Positions 17,316 to 24,984 of a stretch of DNA of 64,000 bases are shown piece by piece. The notes beneath the pieces were generated by a model, which made no database searches, was not told the DNA's origin, and saw only the letters and a list, made by a program, of their open reading frames with translations. The DNA comes from G965233625 sp965233625 (lineage in GTDB: Bacteria > Planctomycetota > Planctomycetia > Pirellulales > Pirellulaceae), in assembly GCA_965233625.1 (NCBI GenBank), contig OZ247499.1, positions 2,294,001 to 2,358,000 of the forward strand. Direction: 5' to 3'. The first letter of the stretch is position 1. Each line of letters opens with the position of its first letter. The translations under genes and the position numbers were made by a program.

Positions 17316-17956
17316 TGAACCCCAGACGAACACGAGCCAGCCGCCAAGCGTACACGCTGATCGAGATGCTGCTCGTGATCGCCATCATGGGCGTGATGAT
17401 CGCCATCATCGTGCCGCTGTCCGGATCTTCAGTGAACGACGAACTTGCTTCCGCCGCACATGTCGTCGCTTCCGACGTGAACTTCACCCGCGATCTGGCG
17501 GTGTCCAACGGAAGCGAGTACACGCTGACCTTTTCACAAAGCGGCAACTCTTACCGGCTGCAACACACGGGCGACAACACGCTTTTGCACGTCCTGCCTG
17601 ACGCGCCGTTTGGCGTCAACAGCGACCTGCCTATCCACCGGACTTGCAACCTGGCACAGCTACCCGGCGCCGGCATCGAACTGCTGGGCGTTGAAGCCAG
17701 CGGGAGTTTCCTCCCGGAAACCGCGGTCATTTTCGGCCCGCTCGGCGCACTGAATAGCGGCGCCGCCAGCAACATCTGGCTGGCTGCTGGTAACGGAGCA
17801 TCCCGCCGGTACATGCCGGTCCATATCAACCCGGTGCTAGGCTCCGCCACCACAGGCCAGATCACGGCCGAACCGCCGTTTGCGCTGATCAGTTACCTGC
17901 ATAGCGAAGGCGACGATGGTCACGGCTCGCCTGACATGCACAGCATCTATCCCTAG
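17315..17956 (+). CDS. Pseudopilin, GspH-like
   Basis: A 213-residue protein with prepilin signal RQAYTLIEMLLVIAIMGVMI. Cleavage would fall after Ala rather than the usual Gly (QA/YTLIE), with Glu at +5 retained. The following LASAAHVVASDVNFTRDLAVSNGSEYTLTF matches the GspH/FimT pattern: helix, then a beta-rich domain. The start codon overlaps the preceding stop. The gene closes the pseudopilin block; PilM follows after 45 bases. It may be a minor pseudopilin; an obvious major pilin is not present in the window. Confidence 0.82.
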   Translation: MNPRRTRASRQAYTLIEMLLVIAIMGVMIAIIVPLSGSSVNDELASAAHVVASDVNFTRDLAVSNGSEYTLTFSQSGNSYRLQHTGDNTLLHVLPDAPFGVNSDLPIHRTCNLAQLPGAGIELLGVEASGSFLPETAVIFGPLGALNSGAASNIWLAAGNGASRRYMPVHINPVLGSATTGQITAEPPFALISYLHSEGDDGHGSPDMHSIYP

Positions 17957-18001
17957 CCGTCGCCCGGCATCGCGACAAAAACTTCCCAGAGAAACCTACG
18001 G

Positions 18002-19060
18002 ATGATTAGTTTACTTTCCCGCAACAACCACGGCCCCATCGGTGTCGATCCTGGCTCGCGCAGTGTGAAACTGGTGCAGCTATCGGCGGACCGCAAACGG
18101 ATGCTGGCTTCTAGTCACTGGGAGATCCCGGCCAGCGCCTTAGCTTCGGATGATGAAAACGCGTATCACGAAGCCGCCGTCACCGCGCTGACCAGAGCGC
18201 TGGAAGCACCGGCTTTCCGCGGCAAGAAGGCGGTGCTGTGTCTGGGCAGCGATGAGCTGTTTCTTCAGAACATCCGCGTCCCACGTTCAGAGGGCGAAGA
18301 GTTAACGCGACTGGTCCATCAGGAAGCTGCCGGCCGGCTGCCATTTCCCGTGGGCGAAGCGGAACTGCGGATGCTGATTGCCGGCGACGTGAAGCAGGGC
18401 GAATCCATCATGCGCGAGGTGATTCTGTTCGCCTGCCATCGCCCTGTCCTCGACGCGAAACTCGCCATCATTGAAGCCGCCGGCTTACGCCCCGTTGCTG
18501 TCGACGTCGAACCGCTGGCAGTGCTGCGGGCCAATGTCAATCAGTACCGCCGGGACGAAGATCACACCACCCGCACAATGTTCGTTCACGTCGGCTATCG
18601 CAACACGGCGATCATCATCGCCCAGGGCGATAAGACGCTATTCATTAAATACATAGATACCGGCGGCGCCGCCATGGACCGGGCAGTGGCTTCGCATCTT
18701 TCGATGCCGCGGGATGAAGCTGCCGCCATCCGCCGCAACAACGATGACCGTGCGCCGGAGATGCAGGACCCGGAAATAAGCCGCACCATTATCGAAGCCA
18801 CACGGCCCATCATCGACCAGATCCGCCAGGAGATTTCTCTTTGCGTGCGGTATCACAGTGTTACCTTCCGCGGGCAGCCGATCACGCGGCTTCTACTGGG
18901 CGGCGGAGAAGCTTCAGCACACCTGAACAAAGTGCTGGGCGAATGCGTGAACTTCACCTGCGAAATGAGTCAACCACTACGCGGCATGTCCCCAACCCTT
19001 CCTCCACGCGATGGACAGTGGGACGTTGCTGCCGGCTTAGCCTTGAAGGAGGTCGAATAA
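18002..19060 (+). CDS. pilM: PilM-like actin-fold protein
   Basis: This 352-residue protein has the PilM length and actin-like ATPase fold. The phosphate-1 region is GVDPGSRSVKLVQL (15-28); a second glycine-rich nucleotide motif, LLLGGGEASAHLN, lies near 297-309. PilM is a cytoplasmic ring protein that binds the PilN N-terminus and links the ATPase to the inner-membrane alignment complex. It is immediately followed by pilN (4-base gap) and pilO-like genes in the canonical order. The combination of PilM with separate pseudopilins and a secretin is common in planctomycete and deltaproteobacterial pilus-like systems. Confidence 0.88.
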   Translation: MISLLSRNNHGPIGVDPGSRSVKLVQLSADRKRMLASSHWEIPASALASDDENAYHEAAVTALTRALEAPAFRGKKAVLCLGSDELFLQNIRVPRSEGEELTRLVHQEAAGRLPFPVGEAELRMLIAGDVKQGESIMREVILFACHRPVLDAKLAIIEAAGLRPVAVDVEPLAVLRANVNQYRRDEDHTTRTMFVHVGYRNTAIIIAQGDKTLFIKYIDTGGAAMDRAVASHLSMPRDEAAAIRRNNDDRAPEMQDPEISRTIIEATRPIIDQIRQEISLCVRYHSVTFRGQPITRLLLGGGEASAHLNKVLGECVNFTCEMSQPLRGMSPTLPPRDGQWDVAAGLALKEVE

Positions 19061-19064
19061 CGCG

Positions 19065-19859
19065 ATGCAGAATATCGACTTCTTACCGCAGCGTTACCGC
19101 GATCAGCGTACGCAGCGCAAAACACAGATCTGGCGCCTGAGCGTGCTGGCGATGCTTGGCGCCGTCGTCGCAGCTGCGGCAACCGGGCAGTTTGTGTTAC
19201 GGCGATCGGTCGCCGCGGAACTCCAGTCTTTGCAGGGCAGCCACGGTTTAGCCACTGCGCGGAACATGCAACACAGCAATTTGCAGCAGCAACTGGCGCA
19301 GGCAGAAGGTTACGCCGCACTGTACGCCTATCTGCAGCATCCCTGGCCGCGCACCCGCATCTTGAAAGAATTGACGACGGCCGTTCCGGATACCGTTGTG
19401 CTGCAACAGGTCAGCATCACGCCCCAGGCGCGCGTTGCAAAGACCATCGCACCTCAGCAGCGGCGCCGCCGGCAGAACACCGAAACCGCAACGAGTAATC
19501 TGCCGCCCGCACAAAATGACTTCCACCAGTTGCAGACACGATTCCAGAAAGACGACCTCGTCGCGCGGGTAATCGGCGTGACGTCGCAGGCCAGCGAGTT
19601 GCATGCCTTCATCACGCGGCTAAATCAATCACCGCTGTTCGTCCGCGCGGAACTGACCTCGCTGGAGTCAGTGGAAGAAAAAAGCCTCTCCCGCCTCGCC
19701 AGGTTCGAAGTCCTCGTCCAGATCCGACCGCCGCATGCATCGGAAGAAGCGCCGCGCGGACCCGTCGAGCCGCGCGAACAGGCAACACCGCCGCCGGCGC
19801 CCCCCGTACACACCACCGCCGCTGACCTGAGCAGGAGCCACGCCGATGAAGAAGGCTAA
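19065..19859 (+). CDS. pilN: PilN-like inner-membrane alignment protein
   Basis: A 264-residue protein. The N-terminal cytoplasmic MQNIDFLPQRYRDQR is the PilN motif that docks into PilM (canonical INLLPWR/DFLP-type). It is followed by one transmembrane helix (about 26-46), a coiled-coil stretch and a ferredoxin-like periplasmic domain. An insertion at about 125-150 is basic and polar (RRRRQNTETATS), and the C-terminus (about 225-264) is a proline-rich tail, making it longer than usual PilN (about 190). It overlaps the next gene by 14 bases. Confidence 0.82.
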   Translation: MQNIDFLPQRYRDQRTQRKTQIWRLSVLAMLGAVVAAAATGQFVLRRSVAAELQSLQGSHGLATARNMQHSNLQQQLAQAEGYAALYAYLQHPWPRTRILKELTTAVPDTVVLQQVSITPQARVAKTIAPQQRRRRQNTETATSNLPPAQNDFHQLQTRFQKDDLVARVIGVTSQASELHAFITRLNQSPLFVRAELTSLESVEEKSLSRLARFEVLVQIRPPHASEEAPRGPVEPREQATPPPAPPVHTTAADLSRSHADEEG

Positions 19860-20424
19860 GCTATCGCCACGCAACTATCTGGTCACTGCCGCACTGGCTG
19901 GCGCCGCGCTGGCGTATGTGTTCCTGGTCTTTCTGCCCGCACAAGCTTCGATCACGGAAATGCGGACAGAGATAGAACAGAAGCGGCAGTACATCGCCGA
20001 GTCAGACCGGCTCGTCTTCACCATTGACCAGAACCGTCAGCGGCTGCTGAAGGTGCACGAATTCAACGCCGCGTGGGAAGAGCATGCGCCCGCTGCCGGG
20101 CAGTTGTCGCCCGTGCTGGCGGACATTTCCCAAGCGGCCGCCGATGCAGGCGTGACCATGTTGCGTTTGGAACCGCAGCCCAGCCAACCGTACGAAGTGG
20201 TTTCGCGGGCTGGCATTCTACTGATATGCGAAGGCGAATTTGCGGGGCTGATGCAGTTCATCCATAGCATCGAATCGCACCCGGCAACCTTGAGTATCGA
20301 ATCGATGGACCTTTCCACCCGTGAAGCAGACACGCTTGCCGACAACGCCGCCGGTGCTGGCGCCAGCATGCAAGCCTCGTTAAACCTTGCCGTTTTTACC
20401 AATAAAGCAGGCAGTTCCGATTAG
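19846..20424 (+). CDS. pilO: PilO-like inner-membrane alignment protein
   Basis: A 192-residue protein with one N-terminal transmembrane helix (LVTAALAGAALAYVFLVFLP), a coiled-coil stretch (ITEMRTEIEQKRQYIAESD), and a small domain with the GEFAGLMQFIHSIESHPATLSIESMDL pattern of PilO/GspM second domains, in which one strand follows the helix. Its place directly after pilN, overlapping it by 14 bases, fits PilO, which dimerises with PilN in the periplasm. Confidence 0.8.
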   Translation: MKKAKLSPRNYLVTAALAGAALAYVFLVFLPAQASITEMRTEIEQKRQYIAESDRLVFTIDQNRQRLLKVHEFNAAWEEHAPAAGQLSPVLADISQAAADAGVTMLRLEPQPSQPYEVVSRAGILLICEGEFAGLMQFIHSIESHPATLSIESMDLSTREADTLADNAAGAGASMQASLNLAVFTNKAGSSD

Positions 20425-20490
20425 GCCAGCTGCGAAAGCTGCCGATAACCTAACAAGGAAACGTGCGTCCGCGCACACGTCAACAGAACT

Positions 20491-21210
20491 ATGGACCTGA
20501 ATGATTTTGGCAGCCGGTTGAAAAGGGAGTTTCTCCGCAACAAAAAGAAGTCCGCCATCCTGGCCATTGGCAGTATGGTCGCCATTTACTTCTGGGCGCC
20601 GCTCGTCATGGAATGGTTACCGCTGGGAGAAACAACTCCCGCGCCGCAGGGCGTCGTCGTGGCGCCGCCGCAGAATACCGCGGTTCCAACTCCAGCCGTG
20701 GCTGCACGAAAACCGTCGATTGACTGGCTGGCTTTGTCCAGCACCATCGCCGCCGATGTCATGATGGACCACGTACATATCAAACTGCACCGCAATCCGT
20801 TCGCCCCTGTGCAACCAGAAACCCTGGTTGTAGCCGATGCGAAACCCGCGGAACCTCCCAAGGCATCACCAGTTGAACAAGGCCCCGGATTATCAACGGC
20901 TGACATCAAACTTACCTCCATCATGATTGGTCCGGCGTTCAGTGAAGCCGTGATCGACGGTGAAACCTACATGGTCAACGATGAAGTTGATTTAGAAGTC
21001 GAAGTCGCGAAAGTACAGAACACGGAAACCTCCGAAGCTACCAGGCTTCCGTCAAAAAGTGCGTCCACCACGGTACGCACGCGGATGAAAGCACGTATTG
21101 TTGAGATCCATCACGACCACGTTCTGCTAGTGCTTAATCACCGGATGCGGAAGCTACCACTGTTTCAGACCGTTTCATCTGGCATGACGATCAAACGCAA
21201 CTCGCCGTAA
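20491..21210 (+). CDS. PilP/GspC-like periplasmic protein with membrane anchor
   Basis: A 239-residue protein. A basic cytoplasmic leader is followed by one transmembrane segment (AILAIGSMVAIYFWAPLVM, about 24-42), a long Pro/Ala linker, HRNPFAP (about 109-115), and a C-terminal beta domain at about 145-235: IKLTSIMIGPAFSEAVIDGE, VNDEV, RIVEIHHDHVLLVLNHRMRKLPL. This is the layout of GspC homology regions or PilP, which connect the inner-membrane complex to the secretin. The position between PilO and the secretin is the PilP position. It is too diverged to choose between the two names. Confidence 0.72.
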   Translation: MDLNDFGSRLKREFLRNKKKSAILAIGSMVAIYFWAPLVMEWLPLGETTPAPQGVVVAPPQNTAVPTPAVAARKPSIDWLALSSTIAADVMMDHVHIKLHRNPFAPVQPETLVVADAKPAEPPKASPVEQGPGLSTADIKLTSIMIGPAFSEAVIDGETYMVNDEVDLEVEVAKVQNTETSEATRLPSKSASTTVRTRMKARIVEIHHDHVLLVLNHRMRKLPLFQTVSSGMTIKRNSP

Positions 21211-21239
21211 CCGGAGCTGGCATTCGTCAAGGAAGACCC

Positions 21240-23510
21240 ATGCAACTCTTCTCACGTATCGCACTGCTGGTTGTGTTCGCCGCTGCCGGCGCCGGCGCCG
21301 CCGTCTACATCGCCAACAATGGCCCCCTGCCGGGCGTTCTCGCAAAGACGGCGTCCAGTACAGCGGTCAGCGCAGAGCCGCCCGCAACCACGTCGCCCGT
21401 GGATGCGGAAGAGCCAATAAAGACTCCGCATGGAAAGCTAGTGTCAAACCCTGACACTCCGGTTCCGCCCAAGGTTGCTGCTAAACCCGCAGACTCTTTA
21501 CCCCTTCCGCCGGAAATCAATCCCGTAGCTCCGCGTACGCACCAACCGCCCGCGACGCTGCCTGCAGACCTGCTGGCCGACGCGCGGAAATCGCAGGACG
21601 CAGTCGCGGAGAAGATGAAGCAGCTGGAAAGCAAGCTGGATCTCATGCGTGAAGACGCCCGTCGTCGCGAAATTGCAGATCTCGAACGCCGTATTTCCGA
21701 CAATCAGCGCGAAGCTCAGGCCGTCCGCCGTCTGACCGAAGAGCGGTGGGCGCAGCTTCGCGGTCCCGCGCCAATGGCGGCGCCACGCCCTATTCAGCCG
21801 TTGCCACAACCACAACAACCAGCGCCGGCAGCCGTCGGGCCGCCCGCCCCGGCGCCAACCATCGAACCGCCCACCGTCGCGCAGAACAGTAACGGCGGGC
21901 TGTCGATTCAAATCAAGGACGGCGATCTCCGCAAAGTGCTGGAAGACCTTGGCCGTCATTCCGGGCTTAACCTGCTAATCAGCGATAAGGTCACTGGCAC
22001 CGTGTCCGCGTCCTTGACCAACGTCAGCCTGGAAGATGCGATGGAAGCGGTCCTTCATTCCACCGGCTACGAAGCACGCACGCTGAACGGCTTCACCTAC
22101 ATCGGCAGCCCCCAGGAATTAAACGCGATGGAAACATCGCGAGAGCGGATTGCCACCCGCGTTTACCGCCCCGACTACGTCACAGCCAACGAGCTGAACA
22201 CGCTGATTACGCCAATGCTGACAAAGTCTATTGGCACTTCCACCGTAACTTCCGCCGCAGAGAACGGCATTCCGGCCAGTAGCACCGAAACCGGCGGCGA
22301 CAACTACGCAGGGAACGAGGTTGTGCTGGTCCGCGATTACCCATCTGTATTGATGCAGATTGACGAAGTCGTCAACAATGTCGATGTGCGGCCACGGCAG
22401 GTGGTCATCGAAGCCGTGATCCTCAGCGTGGAACTGAACGACAGTTGCGAACTGGGCATCGATTTTGAACTGCTCACTGGTTCTGATAATGCCAGACTTG
22501 TCACCGGCGCCCCGCTGGCGAATCTCGCGCAGCTTCAGATCACGCCAGGGCAGCTTAGCTTTGGCATCCTCGACGGCGATCTTGGCGCATTGGTTCAAGC
22601 CCTCGAGCAGATTGGCGACACCAAAGTGGTCGCGCAGCCGAAGCTGACTTGCTTGAACAAGCAGCGTGCTGAAATTCTGATCGGCGACCAGAAGGGCTTT
22701 GTCAGCACAACGCAGACCGAAACCGCAACCACGCAGACCGTCGAGTTCCTCGACGTCGGCACCCAGCTGCGCATCCGTCCCTTCATTAGCAGCGACGGGC
22801 TGATCCGCCTGGAAGTGCACCCGGAGCTTTCCACTGGCGAAGTACGTCTGGTGGGTAACTTCGCCTTGCCTGAGAAGAGCACCACGCAGGTGACCACCAA
22901 CGTGATGTGTGCCGACGGCGCCACGATTGTGCTGGGCGGCCTGATCCGAGAAGACACCAGCAACAACAAAAGTCAGGTGCCGGGCCTGGGCAGCATTCCG
23001 TTCTTAGGGCCGCTGTTTCAGAAACAGAACGAAGAAGTGGAGCGGAGCGAAATTGTCGTTCTCATCACGCCCCGCATTGTGCCCGACCCGGCAGCATCCG
23101 GGCAGTGCGCATTTTCTAAACAGGAATACACGCGGCGCCAGGCGGACAACGACATGAACAACATGCACGTACTACAACACGCCAAGTATTCGCGCCGGTA
23201 CTTCCGTCTGGCCCAGGCCGCTTACACCGCCAGAAACTACCATGCCGCACGCAACTACGTGAACATCTCTTTGCAGTTCTGGAATGAAAACCCTGAAGCG
23301 CAACAACTGAGCTACCTGCTGCAGCAACGGCAGGCTCATCCAGGCGCCCAGGTGATCCATGAGGCGCCCGTCATCGAAGTGCCTGCGAACACGGGGCAAG
23401 CCGTGTTTGACGCGTTACAGCAAGGCGAAGAACAGATCGGGTTACCGCCTGTTCAGCAGCCCGGGATCACTCCGTACTATCAGCAGCATCCTGTTGTACC
23501 AGCCCAATAA
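21240..23510 (+). CDS. Secretin (GspD/PilQ family) with coiled-coil and TPR-like extensions
   Basis: A 756-residue outer-membrane channel. Order: signal or anchor helix (6-24); Pro-rich linker; charged coiled coil (about 110-175); secretin N0/STN domain (about 220-290; LRKVLEDLGRHSGLNLLIS); an N1-type domain with VYRPDYVTANELNTLI; and the secretin core (about 380-620) with QPKLTCLNKQRAEILIGD, ADGATIVLGGLIRED and the final VPGLGSIPFLGPLFQ signature. After the core, residues 640-700 look like TPR helices (YFRLAQAAYTARNYHAARNYVNISLQFWNENPEAQQ), followed by a Pro/Gln tail. The N-terminal coiled coil and the C-terminal tail are not in standard GspD. It is last gene of the secretion operon; the ATPase and PilC/GspF are not in the window. 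Confidence 0.92.
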   Translation: MQLFSRIALLVVFAAAGAGAAVYIANNGPLPGVLAKTASSTAVSAEPPATTSPVDAEEPIKTPHGKLVSNPDTPVPPKVAAKPADSLPLPPEINPVAPRTHQPPATLPADLLADARKSQDAVAEKMKQLESKLDLMREDARRREIADLERRISDNQREAQAVRRLTEERWAQLRGPAPMAAPRPIQPLPQPQQPAPAAVGPPAPAPTIEPPTVAQNSNGGLSIQIKDGDLRKVLEDLGRHSGLNLLISDKVTGTVSASLTNVSLEDAMEAVLHSTGYEARTLNGFTYIGSPQELNAMETSRERIATRVYRPDYVTANELNTLITPMLTKSIGTSTVTSAAENGIPASSTETGGDNYAGNEVVLVRDYPSVLMQIDEVVNNVDVRPRQVVIEAVILSVELNDSCELGIDFELLTGSDNARLVTGAPLANLAQLQITPGQLSFGILDGDLGALVQALEQIGDTKVVAQPKLTCLNKQRAEILIGDQKGFVSTTQTETATTQTVEFLDVGTQLRIRPFISSDGLIRLEVHPELSTGEVRLVGNFALPEKSTTQVTTNVMCADGATIVLGGLIREDTSNNKSQVPGLGSIPFLGPLFQKQNEEVERSEIVVLITPRIVPDPAASGQCAFSKQEYTRRQADNDMNNMHVLQHAKYSRRYFRLAQAAYTARNYHAARNYVNISLQFWNENPEAQQLSYLLQQRQAHPGAQVIHEAPVIEVPANTGQAVFDALQQGEEQIGLPPVQQPGITPYYQQHPVVPAQ

Positions 23511-23527
23511 TCAGGCAATGGATGAAG

Positions 23528-24931
23528 CTACGCAATCAGTTCTTTGATCACTTCGCCGCCGGTCTGCGATAGCTGTTTGAACCGGCCGCCGTGGAAGTAC
23601 GTGAGCTTATTGTCATCCAGACCAAGCAACCGGAGCAATGTGACGTGCAGGTTGCGGATCGGATGGACACATTCAACGGCGCTGCGGCCCAGTTCATCGG
23701 TGGCGCCGATGCGATGCCCGGCGTTCACGCCGCCACCGGCGAAGAACATTCCCATGCCTTTGGCGTTGTGATCGCGGCCCACACGCGCCCCGCCGCCACG
23801 CTTGCCGTTATCGGGGCTGCGGCCGAATTCGCCGGTCCAGATCACCAGTGTTTCGTCCAGCATGCCACGTTGCTTAAGGTCTTTGATCAACGCTGCAACG
23901 GGCTGATCAATCGAGCGGATGCGTTGCGCGTGGGCCCGCTCGATGTAGTCGTGCGAATCCCAGCCAGCGGTATACACCTGCACAAAACGCACGCCCTGTT
24001 CCACCAGTCGCCGGGCCAGCAGACAACGGCGGCCGAATTCCACACTCGATGGATCCTCAAGACCATACGCACGGCGGGTGGCAGCGGTCTCTTTGTTGAT
24101 GTCGAGAATGCCGGGCACTTTCGCCTGCATGCGGAACGCCAGTTCATAGCTTTCCGTACGGGCCGCCAGTTCGTCGTGGCTGGCATGCTGCTGGGCGTGC
24201 TCCTGATTCAACCGCGTCAGCAGATTCAGGTTCTCCCGTTGCTGCTGACGTGAGACGCCCTTGGGTGGATAAAGGTTGAGAATCGGCGAGCCCGTCGCGC
24301 GTAGGGTCGTGCCCTGGTAATAGGGCGGCAGAAAACCATTCGACCAGTTCGCGGCGCCGCCCTGCGGATACGCCACTTCGGGCAACACGATGTATCCGGG
24401 CAGGTCGCTGTTCTGCGAGCCTAAGCCGTACGTCACCCACGAACCGATCGCCGGATCACCACCGAAACGGTTGCCCGTATTCATGTGGTAGTTGGCCGTG
24501 GGATGATTGATGGATTCAGCCTGGCAGCCGTGGTAAACGCAAAGATCGTCAGCCACTTCCGGCAGGTGCTTAAAGTGTTCGCACAGCGAGATGCCCGATT
24601 CTCCATGCTGCTTGAATTTGAAGGGGCTTTTCACGTAGTACCGCTGCCCGGTAGCCATGGCCGAAGCGAATTTGTCTTTGTTGACAAACTTCTGCATGTG
24701 GAGTTTTTCCAGCGCGGGCTTCGGATCGAATGTATCGATGTGGCTTGGCCCGCCTGCCATGTAGAGCATGATGCAGGACTTCGCTTTGGCGGGCACATGC
24801 ACTGCTTTGGGCGTCAGCGGGCCGGCCTGCGCTTCCTGCGCCAGCAGGCTGGTCAGCGCGACGCTACCCAGCGAGGCGCCCAGCCCCAGGAGAAAATCGC
24901 GGCGGCCAGCGGTTGTGTTTTCTGAAAACAT
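23528..24931 (-). CDS. DUF1501 protein, Tat-exported
   Basis: A 467-residue planctomycete hallmark protein. The start GRRDFLLGLGASLGSVALTSLLA is a twin-arginine signal (RRDFL) with a hydrophobic core and an AQA cleavage site. The DUF1501 domain follows, with MLYMAGGPSHIDTFDPKP (alkaline-phosphatase-superfamily-like metal region), WDSHDYIERAH and WTGEFGRSPDNGKRGGGARVGRDHN. The function of the family is not established; it is sulfatase/phosphatase-like in fold and almost always encoded with DUF1549/DUF1553 proteins, as here. It is second in a minus-strand pair, 53 bases after the DUF1549/1553 gene. Confidence 0.93.
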   Translation of the reverse strand: MFSENTTAGRRDFLLGLGASLGSVALTSLLAQEAQAGPLTPKAVHVPAKAKSCIMLYMAGGPSHIDTFDPKPALEKLHMQKFVNKDKFASAMATGQRYYVKSPFKFKQHGESGISLCEHFKHLPEVADDLCVYHGCQAESINHPTANYHMNTGNRFGGDPAIGSWVTYGLGSQNSDLPGYIVLPEVAYPQGGAANWSNGFLPPYYQGTTLRATGSPILNLYPPKGVSRQQQRENLNLLTRLNQEHAQQHASHDELAARTESYELAFRMQAKVPGILDINKETAATRRAYGLEDPSSVEFGRRCLLARRLVEQGVRFVQVYTAGWDSHDYIERAHAQRIRSIDQPVAALIKDLKQRGMLDETLVIWTGEFGRSPDNGKRGGGARVGRDHNAKGMGMFFAGGGVNAGHRIGATDELGRSAVECVHPIRNLHVTLLRLLGLDDNKLTYFHGGRFKQLSQTGGEVIKELIA

Positions 24932-24984
24932 GTCGGATACCGTTTTTGAATTGTCCGGCGACGTGAAACTGCGACGACGACGCG

